NCBI RefSeq assembly: GCF_000003815.2
Contig: NC_049981.1
Span: 8,380,085-8,444,084 of the forward strand
Source of the DNA: Branchiostoma floridae
Lineage: Eukaryota; Chordata; Leptocardii; Amphioxiformes; Branchiostomatidae
Length of the DNA stretch: 64,000 nt
Direction: 5' to 3'
Below the pieces are notes generated by a model. It worked only from the letters and a program-made list of their open reading frames with translations, did no database searches and was not told where the DNA came from. Position numbers and translations under genes: made by a program. Shown here piece by piece: positions 1 through 10,715 of this stretch (position 1 is the stretch's first letter; each line of letters begins with the position of its first letter).

Positions 1-106
1 CAATCTTCAGATACATTTGCCCGCATATGCATGCTGGTACCGGGCCACCCGGCAAAAGCGACACAGGTCGGGTTCAAGCAATGTCATTCAAACACTTTCT
101 ACTATT

Positions 107-322
107 TAACGCTAGTTCACCTTTATCCGCGAGGTTGCCTATATCCGTTGTTATAAAAACAGAGTATTTAGGGAAATCAAGTCGACGGATGGTTCATGAG
201 TATTTTTGAGATTTCAAAATACTGCAGTTTGAAACTGCCATCCGTCGACTGGATATCCTAAAATACCCTATTTTTTACAAACGAATATAGGTTACCCCGC
301 GGATAAAGGTGAACTAGCGTTA
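107..322. mobile_element. Palindromic MITE, family A, copy 1
   Basis: The terminal inverted repeats are TAACGCTAGTTCACC and its mirror GGTGAACTAGCGTTA. The arms continue inward (TTTATCCGCG...TATCCGTTGT, mirrored by ACGAATATAGGTTACCCCGC), so nearly the whole 216 bp folds on itself. The centre carries GTCGACGGATGG and its mirror. No coding capacity. Other copies are at 10501, 28417, 34690 (part) and 1461 (end only). Confidence 0.85.
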
Positions 323-609
323 CAGACGTGCAAGATGACATACACAGTTTGTGAGAAAAATCCTACATATGACGTACTAAGCAATTTGAGTGGTTCAAAC
401 TCATCTATAATTCTATGAGATGAGTGAACACATTCTACGATGGATGACTCACCCGTTGCCCAGCTTCTTCTTGCTGATACACTCCACAGACCCGTCCGAA
501 CTGGGCATACACACTTTATGTCGGCCACACTTCACCCAGCGGCATGGGTCCTCTGTAGACATACAGACTCTTGTAACGTTGATGTAGGTTAGACATCCAG
601 GTAATAAGA

Positions 610-1150
610 TACACCAAAAAGTTACTCAAGCAACTGGATATGGTTTTGGAAACAGTCAGACGTCAGTGTCACTGTATTTGTGTGACACCAGGGCTCGAAA
701 TACCGGGTGCATGTGCACCCAGGTGCACCCAAAATTTGAGCTGTGCACCCAATTATTTTCTGTGGGTGCACAGGGTACTGCACCCAAATATTTTCTTACA
801 TTTATGTATGTAAAGATATCAAAGTATACTAGACTAAGTATACATCTGATTTTTTACATAATATTCTTGACATCTAAGTGTTGGAAAGATAATAAAATGT
901 CTGTCATTGTACTTGTTTAAGAATTTGATAGCTTTTAACTGCAAAGTTTTATTATTACGTTATTACTTAAATTTAAGTGGTGCAATTTTTTGGTGCACCC
1001 AATTTTTTAAGCTGGGTGCACCAGTGCACCTAATCCCAAAAATGAATTTCGAGCCCTGGACACTGACGAAGGATAGTGGATTCTATCCGAAACGTCTGAC
1101 CGTTTCCAAAACCATATCCAGTTGCTTGAGTAACTACTTTTTGGTGTAGA
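610..1150. repeat. Outer inverted repeat around the 689 element
   Basis: TACTCAAGCAACTGGATATG (623-642) is mirrored by CATATCCAGTTGCTTGAGTA (1113-1132), and the match extends to a TCAGTGTC next to the inner element. The left arm lacks about 20 bp present on the right. The right arm read forward has a short protein-like stretch, so the arms may come from a retroelement end. Confidence 0.75.
689..1058. mobile_element. CAGGG-ended MITE with 5-bp target duplication
   Basis: The ends CAGGGCTCGAAAT and ATTTCGAGCCCTG are flanked by GACAC at 684-688 and 1059-1063. The interior repeats GTGCACCC/GGGTGCAC several times near both ends. No transposase. Five-base duplications with CAGGG-type ends recall the hAT5 group; the family assignment is inference. 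Related sequence lies at 25690-26035 and a right end near 12440. Confidence 0.82.
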
Positions 1151-1376
1151 CTCATTATCTATACTGGTCTGCTCCTCAAAAACACCTTCCTTAAGTAGCA
1201 ATCACAACTGCAAATCTTTTATGCAGTCTTTGAATTGTGTAAGACATAACTGCATGACTGTACATGTACCATGTCAATGCTTACCTACCTGGTACACTCA
1301 AACCTGAGCCAAGGTATCCACCTCCACTTTCAGCCACATTTAAACTGTCCTGTCTATCAACCCTACTGTGGCATGT

Positions 1377-1453
1377 GGTAGTTTAAACCCAATACTTATG
1401 TCTCTCCAAGGACGAAGAGGGTAAGTACGTATTAGTATTGGGTTTAAACTACC
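1377..1453. repeat. Perfect 20-bp-arm hairpin
   Basis: GGTAGTTTAAACCCAATACT (1377-1396) and AGTATTGGGTTTAAACTACC (1434-1453) are exact mirrors around a 37-bp loop. It looks like a short fold-back transposon remnant; a transcribed hairpin is possible but unsupported. Confidence 0.8.
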
Positions 1454-1460
1454 ATACGCC

Positions 1461-1520
1461 TAAATATCCTTGTTTTTAAAAACAACAGGTACCCAACAGA
1501 TAAAGGTGAACCAGCGTTAC
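1461..1520. mobile_element. Right end of a family A MITE
   Basis: GATAAAGGTGAACCAGCGTT then AC ends a 60-bp remnant that matches the right terminus of the family A palindrome. The left half is missing, and a different MITE starts 24 bp further on. Confidence 0.6.
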
Positions 1521-1543
1521 ATGTACATGTCCTATCAAGAATG

Positions 1544-1840
1544 CAGGGTTGGACAAGATTTCTATAATCTACTTGTCCTATCGGGCAAGTACATTAAAAA
1601 ATTACTTGCCCGAACTAACTTTTCACTTCTCCAGACATTTCTATCAATAGAATTCTTTTATTGTTGGCTCTATTTTTCTGTGTTGACCAATGATTGATGC
1701 TATGACTGAAGTATATCAAAATCTCTCTCGTGGAAAAATCTTACTAGCCCGAATCGGACAAGTGGGGTAGGACATTCACTTGCCCGATCAGCACTTTCAC
1801 TTGCCCTGGACAATCGGGCTAGTGGTCTTGTCCAACCCTG
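1544..1840. mobile_element. CAGGGTTGGACAAG-ended MITE, 5-bp duplication
   Basis: The terminal repeats CAGGGTTGGACAAGA and TCTTGTCCAACCCTG are flanked by GAATG at 1539-1543 and 1841-1845. Internal CTTGCCCGA/TCGGGCAAG repeats mirror one another. 297 bp, no coding sequence. The same duplication length as the 689 element suggests a related transposase. Confidence 0.82.
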
Positions 1841-2164
1841 GAATGTGCTCAATACAAATGAAAAACATTTAATCTTACATTGGCCATAGTGTTAAATGAA
1901 GAACTCGTGAATTATCATTCATAAAAAAATATTGAAACACTAACTTACACTTATGTCTACCAGACAAAGCAAAAATGCACTTATTTGACTAAAAACTTCA
2001 TGTTACCCCACCACCAGCTTTCCTGGTAAGATTTAATTTAGGTCTCTAGCAATCATGTCCAATCAATGATTTTCCTCTAGCAAAAATCCTGTCCAACATG
2101 ACAGTTGATACCGGCCCTCCTGACTCGCTGTGATATAGATTAGTGAGCAGGTGCATGGGGGTAC

Positions 2165-2250
2165 TTCCTCATTATAGACAGCAAAGGTGAGAGGAGGTTT
2201 TAATGGGCTGCGGTCGATGTACTTGGTGTGGACTGACAAGACAGATGTCG
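2165..2250 (-). CDS. Possible next exon of the same minus-strand gene
   Basis: The minus-strand frame around 2063-2308 has a protein-like core, TSVLSVHTKYIDRSPLKPPL then TFAVYNEE. An acceptor after CTGACAG and a donor at GTACCC would join in phase with the 2523-2604 exon, but both sites are weak. Boundaries are a guess; the coding character of the core is the only support. Confidence 0.25.
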
Positions 2251-2522
2251 CTGTCAGCTCCCGGCTATCCCTCAGGGACATAAAATGAAGAAATAATTTG
2301 GACACCATTCCTCAAAAATACAAGGGTTCTATGACGTTTCTGCTTGACACACGTCTCTACATTGCCATAAAAATATGTAGAGTTTAACTGTTCTACTTTC
2401 AAATTCATCTTACTAAAGGGTGTTGTAATCTAAATACAGAACTTTCATGTGACAATAGGCACTGAAGCAGTGCAGCAGACTTGTTCCAAATTTATCTGAC
2501 TGTTTATTTATAATCTCCTTAC

Positions 2523-2604
2523 CCTGAACAAAGTTTGCATCAGCATTGTCCACAGCAATCTCAGGCTGCCAGGTGTCCCTGGTCAGGTCCTCATCATCTG
2601 TGTT
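2523..2604 (-). CDS. Candidate internal exon, gene unidentified
   Basis: On the minus strand CATCTCCTTTCTCCAG is a strong acceptor and CAGG followed by GTAAGGAG a strong donor. The 82 bases between are open in one frame: NTDDEDLTRDTWQPEIAVDN then ADANFVQ, an acidic, protein-like composition. Exit phase is 1. No other copy occurs in the window, so it is not an obvious repeat. The protein family is not recognised. Flanking exons would lie to the left (downstream) and off the window or beyond 2.6 kb (upstream). Confidence 0.45.
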
Positions 2605-2679
2605 CTGGAGAAAGGAGATGATATTCATGAGTACATTGTTTGCACTATTAGTTATATTTCAGCCATACCATAGGTATGG

Positions 2680-5620
2680 TGAAATATATTGTTATATTGC
2701 AATCCATACATAGTATGGGATTGCAATATATTGTTTTTTGTTGGTCTCTTCTCCTTCTCCTGTCAAATCTTCAAATGGATTCTACTTTTTCATTTTTGGG
2801 CCAAATGAGCTGAAATTTGGCATGAAGGTAGGGATAGCAAATACCCCCTCTTCACTTTTTTGATAGAGGCCTTGAAAATTATGATATTTAGGGTTTTTGG
2901 TCATTTTTAGACAAAATATATATATTTTGGGTCACTGTGCCCTGGTATTAAACCCTAATGACCTGAAATTTGGTACAGAGGTGCATTGGACATATGAGCA
3001 CAGGAACCCATCAACACTTTCTTCATAGGCCACTTCAAAAATTATTTATTTGGGGTTTTTTGGCCATTTTTGACTAAAAATGTCTATTTTTGGCTCCTGT
3101 GCCCTTGTATGAAGGCTAAGTGACCTGAAATTTGGTGTATAGGTGTATTGGATATATGAGCACAGGGCTTCATCAACACTTTCTTCAGAGATCACTTCAA
3201 AAATTAGTTATTTTGGGTTTTTCGGCCATTTTTGACAAAAATGTATATTTTTGGCTCCTATACCCTTCTATGAAAGCCTAATGACCTGCAATTTGGTACA
3301 TAGGTGCATTGGACATATGAGCACAGGGTCCCATTAACACTTTCTTCATAGATCACTTAAAAAATGAGTTATTTTTGGGGTTTTCGTTCATTTTTGACTA
3401 AAAATGTATATTTTTTGCTCCTATGCCCTTGTATAGAAACCAAATGACCTAAAATTTGGTGCAGAGGTGCATTGAACATATGCTCACAGGACGCAATTGA
3501 AACTTTCTTCATAGATCACTTCAAAAATTATTTATTTTTGGGTTTTCCGTCATTTTTGTCTAAAAATGTATATTTTTGACTTCTATGCCCTTGTATTGAA
3601 ACCAAATGACCTAAAATTCGGCATGAAGGTGTCTAGGACAAGTGCCCACAGTACTTCATTTTCCCTTTGAGCAAACATTACTTCAAATTGTTGAATTTGG
3701 GGATTTTTTCAAGGATGAAGATGGATTGCAATATGCTGTATTTGCTCCTAAGCAAATATCGGCCTTTCTAGTTTTTCCTTTGTTTCTTCTCCTCCTGTCA
3801 AATCTTCAAATTGGAATAACTTTTTTATTTTTCGACCAAATGACCTGAAATTTGGCATGGGCATAGAGGTGGCAAATACCCCCAGACGTTTTTTTCACTT
3901 TCTTGATAGAGGCCTTAGAATTTATGATATTTAGGGTTTTTGGTCATTTTTAGACAAAATATGTATATTTTGGGCCCCTGTGCCCTGGTATTACAAGCTA
4001 ACGACCTGAAATTTGGTACAGAGGTGCATTGGACATATGAGCACAGAAAACCATCAACAGTTTCTTCATAGATCACTTCAAAAATTCGTTATTTTAGGGT
4101 TTTTGGCCATTTTTGACTAAAAATGTATATTTTTGGCTCCTATGCCCTTGTTTTAAAACCAAATGACCTGTAATTTGGTACATAGGTGCGTTTGACATAT
4201 GACCACAGGACCCCATCAACGCTTTATTCGTTGTTTACTCCAAAAATGAGTTATTTTAGGGTTTTTGGCCATTTTTGACAAAAAATGTCTATTTTTGGCT
4301 CCTATACCCTTATATGAAAACCTAATGACCTGAAATTTGGTACATAGGTGCATTGGACATATGAGCACAGGGTCCCATCAACACTTTCTTTATAGATCAC
4401 TTTAAAAATGAGTTATTTGGGGTTTTCGTCTATTTTTGCCAAAAAATGTATACTTTTGGCTCCTATACCCTTGTATGAAAACCTAATGACCTGGAATTCG
4501 GCATGAAAGTGTGTCTGGCAAGTGCCCACAGTACTTCATTTTCACTTTGGGCATACAATACTTTAAATTGTTGAATTTTGGGATTTTTTGCCATTTACGG
4601 ACTAAAAATGTTAAGTTTTGGCTCCTGTACCTATGTATGAAAACCAAATGGTCTGAAATTTGGTATGAAGGTGCGTATGTTATGTAGCTACAGGGCTCTA
4701 TTCACACATATGGTGTACATCAATCAAAAATTGTTAAATTTGGGATTGGCATACATATGAAGATGGATTGCAATATGCTGTATTTGCTCCTAAGCAAATG
4801 TCGGCCTTTCTAGTATTCGTAATGTTTCTTTCTCCTGTCAAATCTTCAGAACACGGTATCTCCGTTGTTCCTCAACCGAATGACTTGAAATTTGGCACAA
4901 GGGTAGAGTGGGCCAATACCCTCGGGCGTTTTTTTCATTTTTCCCATATCTGTCTCTTAAATGATTTTATTAAGGTTTTTTGGTCATCTTAAGACCAAAA
5001 CTGTATATTTGGGCCCCCTGTACCCTGGTATCATAACCGAATGAGCTGAAATTTGGCACAGATGTGCCTTGATAAGTCCCCCAATATATATATATAGATT
5101 CAATATCAGTTTTGGTGTACAGTACAACAAAATGCTTATTTTTGCGATTTTTTGACCAATTTTTGACCAAAAAAGGACACTTTTGGCCCCTGTACCCTGG
5201 TATTACAACCAAATGAGCTGAAATTTGACAGAGATGTGCCTTGATAATGCCCCCATATAAATTTAAGAACACTTTTGGTGTACAGTACAACAAAATGCTT
5301 ATTTTTGAGATTTTTTGACCAATTTTTGACCAAAAAAGGACACTTTTGGCTCCTGTACTTTGGTATTGCAACCGAATGAGCTGAAATTTGACACAGATGT
5401 GCCTTGATAATCCTTTCATATAAATTCAATAACACTTTTGGTGTACAGTGCAACAAAATGCTTATTTTTGCGATTTTTGGCCAATTTTTGACCAAAAAAG
5501 GACACTTTTGGCTCCTGTACCCTGGTATTACAATTAAATGACCTGAAATTTGGTATAGATAGGCATTAGATACTTGGTAACAAGATTCAAGTAAAATTTT
5601 TGACATAAACAACTTTAAAA
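2680..5620 (+). repeat. 162-bp satellite with about 1.04-kb higher-order unit
   Basis: The core ATGACCTGAAATTTGGTACA recurs with 161-163-bp spacing (for example 2961, 3123, 3284, 3447, 3609). Units share GACATATGAGCACAGG, CACTTTCTTCATAGATCACT and GGCCATTTTTGACTAAAAAT. A distinct head, ATTGCAATATGCTGTATTTG then CTCCTAAGCAAAT and GTCAAATCTTC, appears at about 3724 and 4767, giving a higher-order unit of about 1040 bp. Because 162 is divisible by three, long open frames appear on the minus strand; they are by-products. Confidence 0.88.
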
Positions 5621-6114
5621 TGATTAATTTTGGCACTTTTCTGAGGGGAAATTTGTTTTCTTTTGGCCTCCTGACGTGACCTTCCGTGACCCCGCACAGA
5701 GCCACACCTGTGCGCGTCAGCCGGAGAGTTAATTGAATCAAAGACCTAGCCAATCAGCGAAGAGGAGGCCAAAGGCTAATTAATATTCATAAGCGGGGCC
5801 TCATGATCCCGTATATAGCAGTGTTCCCGCCAGGGGGAGCAAAGCCCGCCTAAGGCTCTCGCATTTTAGACTATTCAGAAGGCTTTATATTGTATCAGTT
5901 CTTAGGGGCATATCTATGATAATCGCAGCAGTCACTTAACTTCTCTTCAGGTGTTTAGCGTAACACTGTTTCAGGTGTTTAGCGTAACACTGTTTCAGGT
6001 CAAACCGTCAAAGGCAACTAAAAACAAACTTTAACGTTACTGAGTTCAACAGTACTTATAACTTGTTATCCGAAGTTGAAAAGCTCCGTGCGACTGTTGT
6101 TGACGGTCTTATAA
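5500..6114 (+). repeat. Duplicated promoter-like module, unit 1
   Basis: Joins the end of the satellite. Contains AAGTAAAATTTTTGACATAA, AGCCAATCAGCGAAGAGG (CCAAT box), AGGCTAATTAATATTCATAA, CCCGTATATAGCAG (TATA-like) and CTCTCGCATTTTAGACTATT. It ends GTGCGACTGTTGTTGACGGT. A small direct repeat, CAGGTGTTTAGCGTAACACT, occurs twice in a row near 5948-5990. Confidence 0.75.
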
Positions 6115-6868
6115 CGGTATATTTTGCACCCCTGTACCCTGGTATGAGTAACATTTGGTATAGATAGGCATAATATAGTTGGTGAAATGATCCAAGTAAA
6201 ATTTTTGGCATAAAGTACTGTAAAAGGCTTAATTACAACACTTTTTTCAGGGGAAATTGGTTTTCTTTCGTTCTCCATGCCGTGACCTTTCGGACGTTCA
6301 CCCCACAGAGCCGACATCTGCACCTGCGTCTAGCCGGCAGGAAGGGTTAATTCAATTAATGGTTCAGCCAATCAGCGAAGAGGAAAGCGAAGGCTAATTA
6401 ATATTCATAAGCGGGACCACACAATACGTTAACTTGAAGACTCACCGTACAGACTTCTCGCCAGGATTTTTTCAAAGCGTCGGACAGGGGTCCGGGGGCC
6501 GCCGAATGTCCCTGGCGGGGTCCAGGGGCAGGGCCACTGTGGGGGGGACCCAGGTGGGCGAAGCCCCCCCGGAAGCTCTTGCATTTTAGGCTATTGAGAA
6601 GGCTTCTTTTATCAGTTTTTTTAGGGCCATATCTACGATAATCGTAGCAGTCACTTACTTCTCTTCAGCAGTTAGACTTTAAAATATTTCGGGTCAAAGC
6701 TTCAAAGACAACTAAAACCTCATAAACAACAAACTTTACTTAGCTCAACAGTATACAAAAATATTGTACGGGTTGCCATCCTTAGTTGAAGCGCTTATTT
6801 ATAGCGCTAGTATCTTCATTGCGCCGTTAGCCGCCGTGCGACTTTTGCTGACGGTCTGATATCCCTAC
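6115..6868 (+). repeat. Duplicated promoter-like module, unit 2
   Basis: A second copy in the same orientation: AAGTAAAATTTTTGGCATAA, GCCAATCAGCGAAGAGG, AGGCTAATTAATATTCATAA, GAAGCTCTTGCATTTTAGGC, ending GTGCGACTTTTGCTGACGGT. It has a GC-rich stretch at about 6480-6575 (CGAAGCCCCCCC) absent from unit 1, and the TATA-like box is lost or moved. Confidence 0.75.
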
Positions 6869-8450
6869 GTCGCCGCCTCGCTGATATTCCCACGGACATG
6901 TTTCAAAAAAAATACCCAGCAAAAAACGCTGTTCTGCGTCAAATTCTATTCTATAAAACTCAGTGTTACAGTCTAAATATTTTGTAGAAGCACCGCTGTA
7001 GGAAAGAAGGTCCAAGCAATGTAAAACATCACGTAGCATGAAGTTCGCTGTCAACTGGCACACAGCACATGACTGTTTGAAACTCTAAGTCTAATCAACA
7101 GCCGTGTTTGATTGATAGCCGGCGGTCCTATGATGAAGTCGGCGAAAGGTGCGTTAGTTAGAAAATCTGCGTTTAGTTTTGATACGTAATTATAAGTTAG
7201 ACAGTGGCGAGAATGATTATTTTCTCATCAATATTTCTCTTCAGAATTATTTGAACTTAATTGTACATCTAAACAATTGGCTTACCTGTGCAATGTTTAT
7301 ATGATTAATGATCAGTGTACTGAAATCATGTGTAACGTATGGCTCCTAGTCAATAGATCAGCATTTTCTCTATAGTGACCACCTGTCTATAGTGGCCACA
7401 TTTCCTAGTGCTGTTGTTGTTTGGCATAAACTTTGAACATTTAAATTGTAAGTAACTTTAAACTGCCAGAGTTTCAGCCCAATAAAACACTCTCAGCGCC
7501 AGGGTATGAACAGACTGACCAGACAGACGAAAATAAATCCTCGAACAAGGTTCAATCGTATCTTCCGGGTCTGGCAGGAAGTTGTTAAACTAAAATAAGA
7601 ATAGGCTCGATGGTTGATTGCATACAAAGTAAAACAGTTTAACAGTTTTACAGCTTGAAGAAAACAAACGCTCCTACAGTACCTGCATCTGCTTGATAAT
7701 TATTAAATCGTATGCCCTACTTGAATAAAAAAAGTTCATTGCAATAATAAATGTACCCACATCACAAGGAGCTTATACTTTTTTAAACTTACACCTAGTT
7801 ATCGTACTGAAAATTGTTAATGACATTACATGAATTCATTCAACAATTTTCAGTCATGATGAAAATTTTCTGAATGGAAGGTGTGATTATTGTCATTTTC
7901 TGAAAAATAGAAGCAAGCTCTGTTTTTACCTGGAGTCAATTCACAATACCAGTCCACTTTGGGGGATAATGTACTGTTAAGAGGATGTTCCATTTTTGCG
8001 CAGGGGTGATTTGGAACAGTCCAATGTTGCGTGGGAAGGGGTATGGCTGAAATATGCTGTATTTGCTCTTAAGCAAATGTCGGCCTTTCTAGTTATGCGA
8101 TATTTTTTCAAAGATACTTAGTACTAACTTACTTCATCCTCTTCATCCTTGGAGAGAAATAAGGCAAAGATAGTGAAGACAAAAAACGAACCTTCGAGTA
8201 TTTGATGCAAACCATAATTTCTGGCATAATTTTTTCAGTTACACTAATATGTAAGTAATAATACCCAGTTGGTAGTAAGTACAAAAGCTTCAAAACAGAA
8301 ATTTTTTAAGTGACTGTCTCTTTCCTGCATAAATGTCATATATGGAAGGTTTTAGATTGCTTGAAACAAAAAGGAGAATATAAGCCAGAGATACATGTTA
8401 GTATTTGCAAACCTGGAACTTAATAATTATGTAGTTTTTTTTCTAACTGA
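6869..8450 (+). other. No gene seen; repeat scraps
   Basis: AT-rich filler. A 78-codon minus frame at 6827-7063 overlaps the end of the duplicated module and has no splice or signal support. A lone copy of the satellite head (GCTGTATTTGCTCTTAAGCA) lies at about 8054-8095. Confidence 0.5.
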
Positions 8451-8483
8451 ACCTATTTAATGTTTTTACGTTATGGTGTACAG

Positions 8484-8664
8484 GTATGTAGCACTAACTA
8501 TCTACTGCTTGATTTCTGACTATTATCTGCACAATCACATGATGGCAAAGAGACTTGAAAAAATGGAGGAGCATAAACCTACCCCTTTCGGCAGTGCTAC
8601 ACAGAAAATGGACTGGAGTCATGTGAGGTCACAGGTCAAGATTCATGTGCAGCTAATTACATGA
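8484..8664 (+). CDS. Candidate terminal exon, gene unidentified
   Basis: A branch-point-like CTAAC, a T-rich stretch and TTATGGTGTACAG precede an open frame: a hydrophobic YVALTIYCLISDYYL, then a charged HNHMMAKRLEKMEEHKPTPF and GSATQKMDWSHVRSQV, ending with TGA at 8662-8664. AATAAA lies at 8719-8724, 55 bp after the stop. The layout (membrane helix then charged tail, stop, polyA signal) fits a last exon of a small membrane protein. The hexamer abuts a MITE, and the upstream exons are not found. Confidence 0.35.
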
Positions 8665-8726
8665 TTTGCCACAGAGAGAGCTGAACCCAATATGACCGTG
8701 GCATTTATTATATGATTTAATAAAGG

Positions 8727-8894
8727 GTTAATGCCCCGCCCTGAGGTGTATATCAGATAATCCCTGGTCAGGTGCGATAACCACCGAATAAACCACCAAG
8801 TGAGCGTAGCGAAGGAGGTGGTTTATGAGTTTGTTATCACACCTGACCAGGGATTATCTCACCATATACCCCGAAGATAAGGCGGGGCATTAAC
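8727..8894. mobile_element. Palindromic MITE, GTTAATGCCCCGCC ends
   Basis: GTTAATGCCCCGCC (8727-8740) is mirrored by GGCGGGGCATTAAC (8881-8894). Inside, AGATAATCCCTGGTCAGGTG is mirrored by CACCTGACCAGGGATTATCT, and ACCACC by GGTGGT near the loop. 168 bp, no coding capacity. Confidence 0.85.
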
Positions 8895-9118
8895 GTTTTT
8901 TTCATATAGCCTATCTAACTGACACAGTTATTTCACACAAACCCTTTATAACAAATGAATACTTTTAATACATTACATAAAAATACATTTTGCAATATAT
9001 ATATATTGTACAATACAGTGTATATATACAAACCATTAAACCATTTCATCATCATCATTTAACTAATCATGTTTAGTATGTTATCATTAGCGTCCTATCC
9101 CCTGTATATTGGTGCGGT

Positions 9119-9159
9119 CCAAAAAGTGGGTGGTTATTCTAATAACCGACCACTTTTGG
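9119..9159. repeat. Short hairpin
   Basis: CCAAAAAGTGGGTGGTTATT and AATAACCGACCACTTTTGG form a 41-bp near-perfect stem-loop. Likely the centre of a decayed fold-back element. Confidence 0.6.
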
Positions 9160-9353
9160 TGTTAATGCCTGATGTCCCATAGGAAATGGGGGCCTTTGAT
9201 TGGCCAACTCCATCTGGCTATATGAAAATCAACATTCACCAATACTCACTCTGTCATCAGATTGATCTTGCCCAAAAAGTAATAAGAAGAAAACCATTAA
9301 CATTTACGCCTAGTATAAACCCCTAGGCCAACTTAACTCTATGCAAACAGAGT

Positions 9354-9453
9354 NNNNNNNNNNNNNNNNNNNNNNNNNNNNNNNNNNNNNNNNNNNNNNN
9401 NNNNNNNNNNNNNNNNNNNNNNNNNNNNNNNNNNNNNNNNNNNNNNNNNNNNN
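9354..9453. other. Assembly gap (100 N)
   Basis: A run of 100 N of a standard placeholder length; the true gap size is unknown. Confidence 0.99.
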
Positions 9454-10500
9454 GGCAAAACAAAAGATCATGGGAAGGTCAGACTCTGTAGAACAAGCCT
9501 CTGATCGAGTGATTTATGCTAGTCATTATCACTGGCTCCAAGAGGAGGATGCCTTTGTGAAGGATTGAGGACTGTTCCATTATGAGCTAATCATGCCGGC
9601 ACATTCCAAATGAACTCAATACCATCATGTTGGAGGCTCTTGTGCATGTACTAGGACTAGCCCTGCAAACGGTGTTAGCCTGACCTGACGTACGATACAA
9701 TCTGTCACCCTTTTATGTTAGAAGTCAGTGACATTGACCGTTTGATGGATAATGTGTTGTATTTATCTGGCTTTACAGCTAGACTGGAAACCAGAGTATG
9801 TCATGCTCTACAGAGTTTGCTAGTTTACCTCTTGGATGGAGTTACTGGTTCAGAATCTGGAAGTGTAATTTAAGAAGCTATTGATGGATTGTGATGATAT
9901 TTGGTATGTGGAGGGTTAAGGTCTTGTTCAACAATGGAAGGACCAAAGATGGTAACATTTTGCCGCAAGTTTTCTACTTCAACATTAAACTCACAATGTA
10001 AATGTATGTACGAGAAAACTTAAAAATCTGAGGCATATCTTGGAAATACATTTATTCCATGCCAGACTTGGTGTTTCTTTAGGCCTATTTTGCTGATCTT
10101 TAATGTTTGTCACCCCAAGGACACAATTTGACCCCTATTAAAATTGAAGACGAAATTATTGTTTTTCAGCCTCTTGGAAAAGAGGCATTATACTTGCTAT
10201 GCCTCATTGGGGTTGCCCACAGAGGATCCTCTCAGCTTTGCCAAGCATGAAGAGAATTTCCCTGATCATTTGTATTATATGAAATAAACTGTTCTGGTGG
10301 GGAAAGAAAAGTATCATTCACATACTATAGGATGTCATCGATATGCATGCAATATTGTCATGGCCTCCTATTGCAGCATCAATATTTCCCGAGGTAAGCT
10401 CACTTAAGACATCAAGGCGTTCATGACACCCCTTTTTTAAGGCCTTGATATAAATATCAACATGAGAGTAATTGTATTTCGAACTCTCAAGGTTCAAGAG
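9454..10500 (+). other. No gene seen; diverged dispersed repeat
   Basis: GGATTGTGATGATATTTGGT near 9884 resembles the 'tacctccat' family interior at 21897. Otherwise AT-rich sequence with no exon, RNA gene or clean repeat. Confidence 0.45.
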
Positions 10501-10715
10501 GTAATGCATGCTAGCTCACCTTTATCCGTGGGGTAGCCTATATCCGTTGCTTTCACAAATGGGTATTTACGGATAGGAAGTCGACAGACGGTAGTTTTAA
10601 AGTACAATATATTACAACTTGAAACCACCGTCCGTCCAGTTGATATTCCTAAATACCGTACTGGTAAACACAACAAATATAGGTTACCCTGCATATAAAG
10701 GTGAACTAGCTTTAC
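10501..10715. mobile_element. Palindromic MITE, family A, copy 2
   Basis: The same fold-back plan as copy 1: CTAGCTCACCTTTATCCGTG at the left, GGTGAACTAGCTTTAC at the right, with GTCGACAGACGG and CCGTCCGTCCAGTTG flanking the loop. The ends are slightly degraded. Confidence 0.82.

Noticed and set aside
4970-5419. 149-codon minus-strand frame
   Set aside because: Same satellite, another frame; no signal or domain.
5136-5753. 205-codon minus-strand frame with a 54-residue repeat
   Set aside because: It lies in the 162-bp satellite, whose length is a multiple of three, and the first codon is TTG rather than ATG. Repeat by-product.
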